The notes under the pieces are model-generated. The model had not been told where the DNA came from, did not search any database, and saw only the letters and a list, made by a program, of their open reading frames with translations. A stretch of DNA of 64,000 nucleotides from Hippasteria phrygiana (lineage: Eukaryota > Echinodermata > Asteroidea > Valvatida > Goniasteridae): the NCBI GenBank assembly GCA_037893225.1, contig JAZGUH010000702.1, positions 310,001 to 374,000 on the forward strand, read 5' to 3'. Positions 1-10,895 of this stretch are shown here, one piece after another. The position numbers were made by a program, and so were the translations under genes. How positions within the stretch are numbered: the first letter of the stretch is position 1; the number at the start of each line of letters is the position of its first letter.

Positions 1-232
1 GCCAGATCTAAGCTATCCATACATGTCAAAATTACTGTATTTGGTTGATATTTCATGCAATTATGAATGAGTAAAGCAAGTCCATACCCCAGGGAATTTG
101 ACAGGCATGGAGCAATAAATAAAAGGTAATCTGCACACAGATGGTGGCCGGGAAGAAAATAAACATTGCGAGGTTTGAATTTTCTCCACAAGTGTTAACT
201 CTAAGAAGCCGCCGATAATTGCAACATGTAGC
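1..232 (+). repeat. Reference 232-bp satellite monomer (type A)
   Basis: This first full unit serves as the coordinate reference. It has 91 G or C of 232 bases (39%). It carries a BglII site (AGATCT, 4-9), two ACATGT palindromes (21-26 and 224-229), an HpaI site (GTTAAC, 194-199, lost in t194 types) and an AATAAA-like run near 114-124. CpG sites lie at 149, 169, 210, 213 and across the monomer junction (232/1). It contains no TTCG or CGAA, so it has no CENP-B box. It bears the linked set t38, c131, g144, g152, g194, t202 that I call type A. Choosing GCCAGATC as the start is arbitrary, since the array is phase-free. Confidence 0.97.
52..67. repeat. Short inverted repeat inside the monomer (TTCAT/ATGAA)
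   Basis: TTCAT at 52-56 and ATGAA at 63-67 are exact reverse complements separated by six bases, GCAATT. The arms are kept in all types; the J-type change at site 57 falls in the loop. With a five-base-pair stem, any hairpin would be weak. Small dyads are common in centromeric satellites, but this one alone proves nothing. Confidence 0.5.
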
Positions 233-248
233 GCCAGATCTAAGCTAT
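203..248. other. Near-invariant 46-bp block across the monomer junction
   Basis: From monomer site 203 across the boundary to site 16 of the next unit, no recurrent variant site occurs, although about 16 sites vary elsewhere. The block includes GCCGCCGATAATTGC, ACATGT and AGATCT, and three of the five CpGs. I noticed only scattered single changes in it (near 2797, 6269, 42639 and 48450). Low variation in one part of a satellite can reflect protein binding, but it may also be chance or homogenisation. Confidence 0.6.
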
Positions 249-463
249 CCATACATGTCAAAATTACTGAATTTGGTTGATATTTCATGCAATTATGAAT
301 GAGTAAAGCAAGTCATACCCCGGGGAATTTGACAGGCATGGAGCAATAAATAGAAGGTAATATGCACACAGATGTTGGCCGGAAAGAAAATAAACATTGC
401 GAGGTTTGAATTTTCTCCACAAGTTTTAACTCCAAGAAGCCGCCGATAATTGCAACATGTAGC
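233..463 (+). repeat. Reference 231-bp monomer with 1-bp deletion (type B)
   Basis: This unit reads GTCATACCCC where most monomers read GTCCATACCCC, so it is 231 bp long. It also has a38, g91, g122, a131, t144, a152, t194 and c202. The g91 base makes CCCCGGGG, which contains a SmaI site. I count eleven such g91 monomers, starting at 233, 3247, 6029, 7419, 9273, 10896, 12750, 23182, 25036, 28976 and 38018. The deletion occurs in 66 monomers in all, in types B, B2, B3, B4, F, P, Q and a few hybrids. Most share a38, g122, t144 and t194, which suggests one origin followed by spread. Confidence 0.95.
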
Positions 464-3014
464 GCCAGATCTAAGCTATACATACATGTCAAAATTACTG
501 CATTTGGTTGATATTTCATGCAATTATGAATGAGTAAAGCAAGTCCATACCCCAGGGAATTTGACAGGCATGGAGCAATAAATAAAAGGTAATATGCACA
601 CAGATGGTGGCCGGAAAGAAAATAAACATTGCGAGGTTTGAATTTTCTCCACAAGTGTTAACTCTAAGAAGCCGCCGATAATTGCAACATGTAGCGCCAG
701 ATCTAAGCTATCCATACATGTCAAAATTACTGCATTTGGTTGATATTTCATGCAATTATGAATGAGTAAAGCAAGTCCATACCCCAGGGAATTTGACAGG
801 CATGGAGCAATAAATAAAAGGTAATATGCACACAGATGGTGGCCGGAAAGAAAATAAACATTGCGAGGTTTGAATTTTCTCCACAAGTGTTAACTCTAAG
901 AAGCCGCCGATAATTGCAACATGTAGCGCCAGATCTAAGCTATCCATACATGTCAAAATTACTGTATTTGGTTGATATTTCATGCAATTATGAATGAGTA
1001 AAGCAAGTCCATACCCCAGGGAATTTGACAGGCATGGAGCAATAAATAGAAGGTAATATGCACACAGATGTTGGCCGGAAAGAAAATAAACATTGCGAGG
1101 TTTGAATTTTCTCCACAAGTGTTAACTCTAAGAAGCCGCCGATAATTGCAACATGTAGCGCCAGATCTAAGCTATCCATACATGTCAAAATTACTGAATT
1201 TGGTTGATATTTCATGCAATTATGAATGAGTAAAGCAAGTCATACCCCAGGGAATTTGACAGGCATGGAGCAATAAATAGAAGGTAATATGCACACAGAT
1301 GTTGGCCGGAAAGAAAATAAACATTGCGAGGTTTGAATTTTCTCCACAAGTTTTAACTCTAAGAAGCCGCCGATAATTGCAACATGTAGCGCCAGATCTA
1401 AGCTATCCATACATGTCAAAATTACTGCATTTGGTTGATATTTCATGCAATTATGAATGAGTAAAGCAAGTCCATACCCCAGGGAATTTGACAGGCATGG
1501 AGCAATAAATAAAAGGTAATATGCACACAGATGGTGGCCGGAAAGAAAATAAACATTGCGAGGTTTGAATTTTCTCCACAAGTGTTAACTCTAAGAAGCC
1601 GCCGATAATTGCAACATGTAGCGCCAGATCTAAGCTATCCATACATGTCAAAATTACTGTATTTGGTTGATATTTCATGCAATTATGAATGAGTAAAGCA
1701 AGTCCATACCCCAGGGAATTTGACAGGCATGGAGCAATAAATAAAAGGTAATATGCACACAGATGGTGGCCGGAAAGAAAATAAACATTGCGAGGTTTGA
1801 ATTTTCTCCACAAGTGTTAACTCTAAGAAGCCGCCGATAATTGCAACATGTAGCGCCAGATCTAAGCTATCCATACATGTCAAAATTACTGTATTTGGTT
1901 GATATTTCATGCAATTATGAATTAGTAAAGCAAGTCCATACCCCAGGGAATTTGACAGGCATGGAGCAATAAATAAAAGGTAATCTGCACACAGATGGTG
2001 GCCGGGAAGAAAATAAACATTGCGAGGTTTGAATTTTCTCCACAAGTGTTAACTCTAAGAAGCCGCCGATAATTGCAACATGTAGCGCCAGATCTAAGCT
2101 ATCCATACATGTCAAAATTACTGCATTTGGTTGATATTTCATGCAATTATGAATGAGTAAAGCAAGTCCATACCCCAGGGAATTTGACAGGCATGGAGCA
2201 ATAAATAAAAGGTAATATGCACACAGATGGTGGCCGGAAAGAAAATAAACATTGCGAGGTTTGAATTTTCTCCACAAGTGTTAACTCTAAGAAGCCGCCG
2301 ATAATTGCAACATGTAGCGCCAGATCTAAGCTATCCATACATGTCAAAATTACTGTATTTGGTTGATATTTCATGCAATTATGAATGAGTAAAGCAAGTC
2401 CATACCCCAGGGAATTTGACATGCATGGAGCAATAAATAAAAGGTAATCTGCACACAGATGGTGGCCGGGAAGAAAATAAACATTGCGAGGTTTGAATTT
2501 TCTCCACAAGTGTTAACTCTAAGAAGCCGCCGATAATTGCAACATGTAGCGCCAGATCTAAGCTATCCATACATGTCAAAATTACTGAATTTGGTTGATA
2601 TTTCATTCAATTATGAATGAGTAAAGCAAGTCCATACCCCAGGGAATTTGACAGGCATGGAGCAATAAATAGAAGGTAATATGCACACAGATGTTGGCCG
2701 GAAAGAAAATAAACATTGCGAGGTTTGAATTTTCTCCACAAGTGTTAACTCTAAGAAGCCGCCGATAATTGCAACATGTAGCGCCAGATCTAAGCTGTCC
2801 ATACATGTCAAAATTACTGAATTTAGTTGATATTTCATGCAATTATGAATGAGTAAAGCAAGTCCATACCCCAGGGAATTTGACAGGCATGGAGCAATAA
2901 ATAAAAGGTAATATGCACACAGATGGTGGCCGGAAAGAAAATAAACATTGCGAGGTTTGAATTTTCTCCACAAGTGTTAACTCTAAGAAGCCGCCGATAA
3001 TTGCAACATGTAGC

Positions 3015-5796
3015 GCCAGATCTAAGCTATCCATACATGTCAAAATTACTGTATTTGGTTGATATTTCATGCAATTATGAATGAGTAAAGCAAGTCCATA
3101 CCCCAGGGAATTTGACAGGCATGGAGCAATAAATAAAAGGTAATCTGCACACAGATGGTGGCCGGGAAGAAAATAAACATTGCGAGGTTTGAATTTTCTC
3201 CACAAGTGTTAACTCTAAGAAGCCGCCGATAATTGCAACATGTAGCGCCAGATCTAAGCTATCCATACATGTCAAAATTACTGAATTTGGTTGATATTTC
3301 ATGCAATTATGAATGAGTAAAGCAAGTCATACCCCGGGGAATTTGACAGGCATGGAGCAATAAATAGAAGGTAATATGCACACAGATGTTGGCCGGAAAG
3401 AAAATAAACATTGCGAGGTTTGAATTTTCTCCACAAGTTTTAACTCCAAGAAGCCGCCGATAATTGCAACATGTAGCGCCAGATCTAAGCTATACATACA
3501 TGTCAAAATTACTGCATTTGGTTGATATTTCATGCAATTATGAATGAGTAAAGCAAGTCCATACCCCAGGGAATTTGACAGGCATGGAGCAATAAATAAA
3601 AGGTAATATGCACACAGATGGTGGCCGGAAAGAAAATAAACATTGCGAGGTTTGAATTTTCTCCACAAGTGTTAACTCTAAGAAGCCGCCGATAATTGCA
3701 ACATGTAGCGCCAGATCTAAGCTATCCATACATGTCAAAATTACTGCATTTGGTTGATATTTCATGCAATTATGAATGAGTAAAGCAAGTCCATACCCCA
3801 GGGAATTTGACAGGCATGGAGCAATAAATAAAAGGTAATATGCACACAGATGGTGGCCGGAAAGAAAATAAACATTGCGAGGTTTGAATTTTCTCCACAA
3901 GTGTTAACTCTAAGAAGCCGCCGATAATTGCAACATGTAGCGCCAGATCTAAGCTATCCATACATGTCAAAATTACTGTATTTGGTTGATATTTCATGCA
4001 ATTATGAATGAGTAAAGCAAGTCCATACCCCAGGGAATTTGACAGGCATGGAGCAATAAATAGAAGGTAATATGCACACAGATGTTGGCCGGAAAGAAAA
4101 TAAACATTGCGAGGTTTGAATTTTCTCCACAAGTGTTAACTCTAAGAAGCCGCCGATAATTGCAACATGTAGCGCCAGATCTAAGCTATCCATACATGTC
4201 AAAATTACTGAATTTGGTTGATATTTCATGCAATTATGAATGAGTAAAGCAAGTCATACCCCAGGGAATTTGACAGGCATGGAGCAATAAATAGAAGGTA
4301 ATATGCACACAGATGTTGGCCGGAAAGAAAATAAACATTGCGAGGTTTGAATTTTCTCCACAAGTTTTAACTCTAAGAAGCCGCCGATAATTGCAACATG
4401 TAGCGCCAGATCTAAGCTATCCATACATGTCAAAATTACTGCATTTGGTTGATATTTCATGCAATTATGAATGAGTAAAGCAAGTCCATACCCCAGGGAA
4501 TTTGACAGGCATGGAGCAATAAATAAAAGGTAATATGCACACAGATGGTGGCCGGAAAGAAAATAAACATTGCGAGGTTTGAATTTTCTCCACAAGTGTT
4601 AACTCTAAGAAGCCGCCGATAATTGCAACATGTAGCGCCAGATCTAAGCTATCCATACATGTCAAAATTACTGTATTTGGTTGATATTTCATGCAATTAT
4701 GAATTAGTAAAGCAAGTCCATACCCCAGGGAATTTGACAGGCATGGAGCAATAAATAAAAGGTAATCTGCACACAGATGGTGGCCGGGAAGAAAATAAAC
4801 ATTGCGAGGTTTGAATTTTCTCCACAAGTGTTAACTCTAAGAAGCCGCCGATAATTGCAACATGTAGCGCCAGATCTAAGCTATCCATACATGTCAAAAT
4901 TACTGCATTTGGTTGATATTTCATGCAATTATGAATGAGTAAAGCAAGTCCATACCCCAGGGAATTTGACAGGCATGGAGCAATAAATAAAAGGTAATAT
5001 GCACACAGATGGTGGCCGGAAAGAAAATAAACATTGCGAGGTTTGAATTTTCTCCACAAGTGTTAACTCTAAGAAGCCGCCGATAATTGCAACATGTAGC
5101 GCCAGATCTAAGCTATCCATACATGTCAAAATTACTGTATTTGGTTGATATTTCATGCAATTATGAATGAGTAAAGCAAGTCCATACCCCAGGGAATTTG
5201 ACATGCATGGAGCAATAAATAAAAGGTAATCTGCACACAGATGGTGGCCGGGAAGAAAATAAACATTGCGAGGTTTGAATTTTCTCCACAAGTGTTAACT
5301 CTAAGAAGCCGCCGATAATTGCAACATGTAGCGCCAGATCTAAGCTATCCATACATGTCAAAATTACTGAATTTGGTTGATATTTCATTCAATTATGAAT
5401 GAGTAAAGCAAGTCCATACCCCAGGGAATTTGACAGGCATGGAGCAATAAATAGAAGGTAATATGCACACAGATGTTGGCCGGAAAGAAAATAAACATTG
5501 CGAGGTTTGAATTTTCTCCACAAGTGTTAACTCTAAGAAGCCGCCGATAATTGCAACATGTAGCGCCAGATCTAAGCTATCCATACATGTCAAAATTACT
5601 GAATTTGGTTGATATTTCATGCAATTATGAATGAGTAAAGCAAGTCCATACCCCAGGGAATTTGACAGGCATGGAGCAATAAATAAAAGGTAATATGCAC
5701 ACAGATGGTGGCCGGAAAGAAAATAAACATTGCGAGGTTTGAATTTTCTCCACAAGTGTTAACTCTAAGAAGCCGCCGATAATTGCAACATGTAGC
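3015..5796. repeat. 12-mer deletion variant of the 13-mer, 2782 bp
   Basis: Monomer order is A B C D E F D H D I J K, starting at 3015, 3247, 3478, 3710, 3942, 4174, 4405, 4637, 4869, 5101, 5333 and 5565. It matches the preceding 3014-bp unit except that the eighth monomer (t38 with a131/a152) is absent. One whole monomer gained or lost is what unequal crossover in register would give. The two private changes of the last monomer in copy 1 are not present here. Confidence 0.88.
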
Positions 5797-7418
5797 GCCA
5801 GATCTAAGCTATCCATACATGTCAAAATTACTGTATTTGGTTGATATTTCATGCAATTATGAATTAGTAAAGCAAGTCCATACCCCAGGGAATTTGACAG
5901 GCATGGAGCAATAAATAAAAGGTAATCTGCACACAGATGGTGGCCGGGAAGAAAATAAACATTGCGAGGTTTGAATTTTCTCCACAAGTGTTAACTCTAA
6001 GAAGCCGCCGATAATTGCAACATGTAGCGCCAGATCTAAGCTATCCATACATGTCAAAATTACTGAATTTGGTTGATATTTCATGCAATTATGAATGAGT
6101 AAAGCAAGTCATACCCCGGGGAATTTGACAGGCATGGAGCAATAAATAGAAGGTAATATGCACACAGATGTTGGCCGGAAAGAAAATAAACATTGCGAGG
6201 TTTGAATTTTCTCCACAAGTTTTAACTCCAAGAAGCCGCCGATAATTGCAACATGTAGCGCCAGATCTGAGCTATACATACATGTCAAAATTACTGCATT
6301 TGGTTGATATTTCATGCAATTATGAATGAGTAAAGCAAGTCCATACCCCAGGGAATTTGACAGGCATGGAGCAATAAATAAAAGGTAATATGCACACAGA
6401 TGGTGGCCGGAAAGAAAATAAACATTGCGAGGTTTGAATTTTCTCCACAAGTGTTAACTCTAAGAAGCCGCCGATAATTGCAACATGTAGCGCCAGATCT
6501 AAGCTATCCATACATGTCAAAATTACTGCATTTGGTTGATATTTCATGCAATTATGAATGAGTAAAGCAAGTCCATACCCCAGGGAATTTGACAGGCATG
6601 GAGCAATAAATAAAAGGTAATATGCACACAGATGGTGGCCGGAAAGAAAATAAACATTGCGAGGTTTGAATTTTCTCCACAAGTGTTAACTCTAAGAAGC
6701 CGCCGATAATTGCAACATGTAGCGCCAGATCTAAGCTATCCATACATGTCAAAATTACTGTATTTGGTTGATATTTCATGCAATTATGAATGAGTAAAGC
6801 AAGTCCATACCCCAGGGAATTTGACAGGCATGGAGCAATAAATAGAAGGTAATATGCACACAGATGTTGGCCGGAAAGAAAATAAACATTGCGAGGTTTG
6901 AATTTTCTCCACAAGTGTTAACTCTAAGAAGCCGCCGATAATTGCAACATGTAGCGCCAGATCTAAGCTATCCATACATGTCAAAATTACTGAATTTGGT
7001 TGATATTTCATGCAATTATGAATGAGTAAAGCAAGTCATACCCCAGGGAATTTGACAGGCATGGAGCAATAAATAGAAGGTAATATGCACACAGATGTTG
7101 GCCGGAAAGAAAATAAACATTGCGAGGTTTGAATTTTCTCCACAAGTTTTAACTCTAAGAAGCCGCCGATAATTGCAACATGTAGCGCCAGATCTAAGCT
7201 ATCCATACATGTCAAAATTACTGCATTTGGTTGATATTTCATGCAATTATGAATGAGTAAAGCAAGTCCATACCCCAGGGAATTTGACAGGCATGGAGCA
7301 ATAAATAAAAGGTAATATGCACACAGATGGTGGCCGGAAAGAAAATAAACATTGCGAGGTTTGAATTTTCTCCACAAGTGTTAACTCTAAGAAGCCGCCG
7401 ATAATTGCAACATGTAGC
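5797..7418. repeat. Truncated HOR: H plus the six-monomer block B C D E F D
   Basis: The unit begins with an H monomer (t69, at 5797) where earlier copies have A; the two types differ only at site 69. It is followed by B C D E F D (6029-7418, 1390 bp) and then jumps back to B at 7419. The second half of the 12/13-mer (H D I J K) is missing. The same six-monomer block opens the 15-mer that follows, so this looks like the junction between two HOR regimes. A private A-to-G change lies at 6269, just after a BglII site. Confidence 0.85.
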
Positions 7419-10400
7419 GCCAGATCTAAGCTATCCATACATGTCAAAATTACTGAATTTGGTTGATATTTCATGCAATTATGAATGAGTAAAGCAAGTC
7501 ATACCCCGGGGAATTTGACAGGCATGGAGCAATAAATAGAAGGTAATATGCACACAGATGTTGGCCGGAAAGAAAATAAACATTGCGAGGTTTGAATTTT
7601 CTCCACAAGTTTTAACTCCAAGAAGCCGCCGATAATTGCAACATGTAGCGCCAGATCTAAGCTATACATACATGTCAAAATTACTGCATTTGGTTGATAT
7701 TTCATGCAATTATGAATGAGTAAAGCAAGTCCATACCCCAGGGAATTTGACAGGCATGGAGCAATAAATAAAAGGTAATATGCACACAGATGGTGGCCGG
7801 AAAGAAAATAAACATTGCGAGGTTTGAATTTTCTCCACAAGTGTTAACTCTAAGAAGCCGCCGATAATTGCAACATGTAGCGCCAGATCTAAGCTATCCA
7901 TACATGTCAAAATTACTGCATTTGGTTGATATTTCATGCAATTATGAATGAGTAAAGCAAGTCCATACCCCAGGGAATTTGACAGGCATGGAGCAATAAA
8001 TAAAAGGTAATATGCACACAGATGGTGGCCGGAAAGAAAATAAACATTGCGAGGTTTGAATTTTCTCCACAAGTGTTAACTCTAAGAAGCCGCCGATAAT
8101 TGCAACATGTAGCGCCAGATCTAAGCTATCCATACATGTCAAAATTACTGTATTTGGTTGATATTTCATGCAATTATGAATGAGTAAAGCAAGTCCATAC
8201 CCCAGGGAATTTGACAGGCATGGAGCAATAAATAGAAGGTAATATGCACACAGATGTTGGCCGGAAAGAAAATAAACATTGCGAGGTTTGAATTTTCTCC
8301 ACAAGTGTTAACTCTAAGAAGCCGCCGATAATTGCAACATGTAGCGCCAGATCTAAGCTATCCATACATGTCAAAATTACTGAATTTGGTTGATATTTCA
8401 TGCAATTATGAATGAGTAAAGCAAGTCATACCCCAGGGAATTTGACAGGCATGGAGCAATAAATAGAAGGTAATATGCACACAGATGTTGGCCGGAAAGA
8501 AAATAAACATTGCGAGGTTTGAATTTTCTCCACAAGTTTTAACTCTAAGAAGCCGCCGATAATTGCAACATGTAGCGCCAGATCTAAGCTATCCATACAT
8601 GTCAAAATTACTGCATTTGGTTGATATTTCATGCAATTATGAATGAGTAAAGCAAGTCCATACCCCAGGGAATTTGACAGGCATGGAGCAATAAATAAAA
8701 GGTAATATGCACACAGATGGTGGCCGGAAAGAAAATAAACATTGCGAGGTTTGAATTTTCTCCACAAGTGTTAACTCTAAGAAGCCGCCGATAATTGCAA
8801 CATGTAGCGCCAGATCTAAGCTATCCATACATGTCAAAATTACTGTATTTGGTTGATATTTCATGCAATTATGAATTAGTAAAGCAAGTCCATACCCCAG
8901 GGAATTTGACAGGCATGGAGCAATAAATAAAAGGTAATCTGCACACAGATGGTGGCCGGGAAGAAAATAAACATTGCGAGGTTTGAATTTTCTCCACAAG
9001 TGTTAACTCTAAGAAGCCGCCGATAATTGCAACATGTAGCGCCAGATCTAAGCTATCCATACATGTCAAAATTACTGAATTTGGTTGATATTTCATGCAA
9101 TTATGAATTAGTAAAGCAAGTCCATACCCCAGGGAATTTGACAGGCATGGAGCAATAAATAAAAGGTAATCTGCACACAGATGGTGGCCGGGAAGAAAAT
9201 AAACATTGCGAGGTTTGAATTTTCTCCACAAGTGTTAACTCTAAGAAGCCGCCGATAATTGCAACATGTAGCGCCAGATCTAAGCTATCCATACATGTCA
9301 AAATTACTGAATTTGGTTGATATTTCATGCAATTATGAATGAGTAAAGCAAGTCATACCCCGGGGAATTTGACAGGCATGGAGCAATAAATAGAAGGTAA
9401 TATGCACACAGATGTTGGCCGGAAAGAAAATAAACATTGCGAGGTTTGAATTTTCTCCACAAGTTTTAACTCCAAGAAGCCGCCGATAATTGCAACATGT
9501 AGCGCCAGATCTAAGCTATACATACATGTCAAAATTACTGCATTTGGTTGATATTTCATGCAATTATGAATGAGTAAAGCAAGTCCATACCCCAGGGAAT
9601 TTGACAGGCATGGAGCAATAAATAAAAGGTAATATGCACACAGATGGTGGCCGGAAAGAAAATAAACATTGCGAGGTTTGAATTTTCTCCACAAGTGTTA
9701 ACTCTAAGAAGCCGCCGATAATTGCAACATGTAGCGCCAGATCTAAGCTATCCATACATGTCAAAATTACTGCATTTGGTTGATATTTCATGCAATTATG
9801 AATGAGTAAAGCAAGTCCATACCCCAGGGAATTTGACAGGCATGGAGCAATAAATAAAAGGTAATATGCACACAGATGGTGGCCGGAAAGAAAATAAACA
9901 TTGCGAGGTTTGAATTTTCTCCACAAGTGTTAACTCTAAGAAGCCGCCGATAATTGCAACATGTAGCGCCAGATCTAAGCTATCCATACATGTCAAAATT
10001 ACTGTATTTGGTTGATATTTCATGCAATTATGAATGAGTAAAGCAAGTCCATACCCCAGGGAATTTGACAGGCATGGAGCAATAAATAAAAGGTAATCTG
10101 CACACAGATGGTGGCCGGGAAGAAAATAAACATTGCGAGGTTTGAATTTTCTCCACAAGTGTTAACTCTAAGAAGCCGCCGATAATTGCAACATGTAGCG
10201 CCAGATCTAAGCTATACATACATGTCAAAATTACTGCATTTGGTTGATATTTCATGCAATTATGAATGAGTAAAGCAAGTCCATACCCCAGGGAATTTGA
10301 CAGGCATGGAGCAATAAATAGAAGGTAATATGCACACAGATGGTGGCCGGAAAGAAAATAAACATTGCGAGGTTTGAATTTTCTCCACAAGTGTTAACTC

Positions 10401-10895
10401 TAAGAAGCCGCCGATAATTGCAACATGTAGCGCCAGATCTAAGCTATCCATACATGTCAAAATTACTGCATTTGGTTGATATTTCATGCAATTATGAATG
10501 AGTAAAGCAAGTCCATACCCCAGGGAATTTGACAGGCATGGAGCAATAAATAAAAGGTAATATGCACACAGATGTTGGCCGGAAAGAAAATAAACATTGC
10601 GAGGTTTGAATTTTCTCCACAAGTGTTAACTCTAAGAAGCCGCCGATAATTGCAACATGTAGCGCCAGATCTAAGCTATCCATACATGTCAAAATTACTG
10701 AATTTGGTTGATATTTCATTCAATTATGAATGAGTAAAGCAAGTCAATACCCCAGGGAATTTGACAGGCATGGAGCAATAAATAGACGGTAATATGCACA
10801 CAGATGTTGGCCGGAAAGAAAATAAACATTGCGAGGTTTGAATTTTCTCCACAAGTGTTAACTCTAAGAAGCCGCCGATAATTGCAACATGTAGC
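7419..10895. repeat. 15-mer higher-order repeat, 3477 bp, copy 1
   Basis: Fifteen monomers in order B C D E F D H, H-like (a38 with t69), B C D A, C-like with g122, D-like with t144, J-like. Three are 231 bp, giving 3477 bp. The last monomer (10664-10895) carries two rare changes, GTCAATACC near 10744 and AGACGG near 10785. Both recur exactly 3477 bp later, which marks this as a true segmental duplication and not a chance match of common types. Confidence 0.93.

Larger units (their letters stand above)
1..3014. repeat. 13-mer higher-order repeat, 3014 bp, copy 1
   Basis: Thirteen monomers start at 1, 233, 464, 696, 928, 1160, 1391, 1623, 1855, 2087, 2319, 2551 and 2783, in type order A B C D E F D (t38 with D-like right half) H D I J K. 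Two are 231 bp, giving 3014 bp. The order returns from 3015 with one monomer missing. The thirteenth monomer has private changes not seen in the next copy: CTGTCC near 2796 and ATTTAGTTG near 2825. The period comes from recurrence of diagnostic sites, so the chosen start is arbitrary. Confidence 0.9.

Noticed and set aside
85..110. Transposon-derived termini or target-site duplications within the monomer
   Set aside because: I found no terminal inverted repeats, poly(A) tail or coding remnant of a mobile element in the unit; only short dyads are present.
114..124. AATAAA runs as polyadenylation signals
   Set aside because: They occur in every monomer as part of an A-rich run, with no associated gene. 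Chance occurrence in AT-rich satellite explains them.
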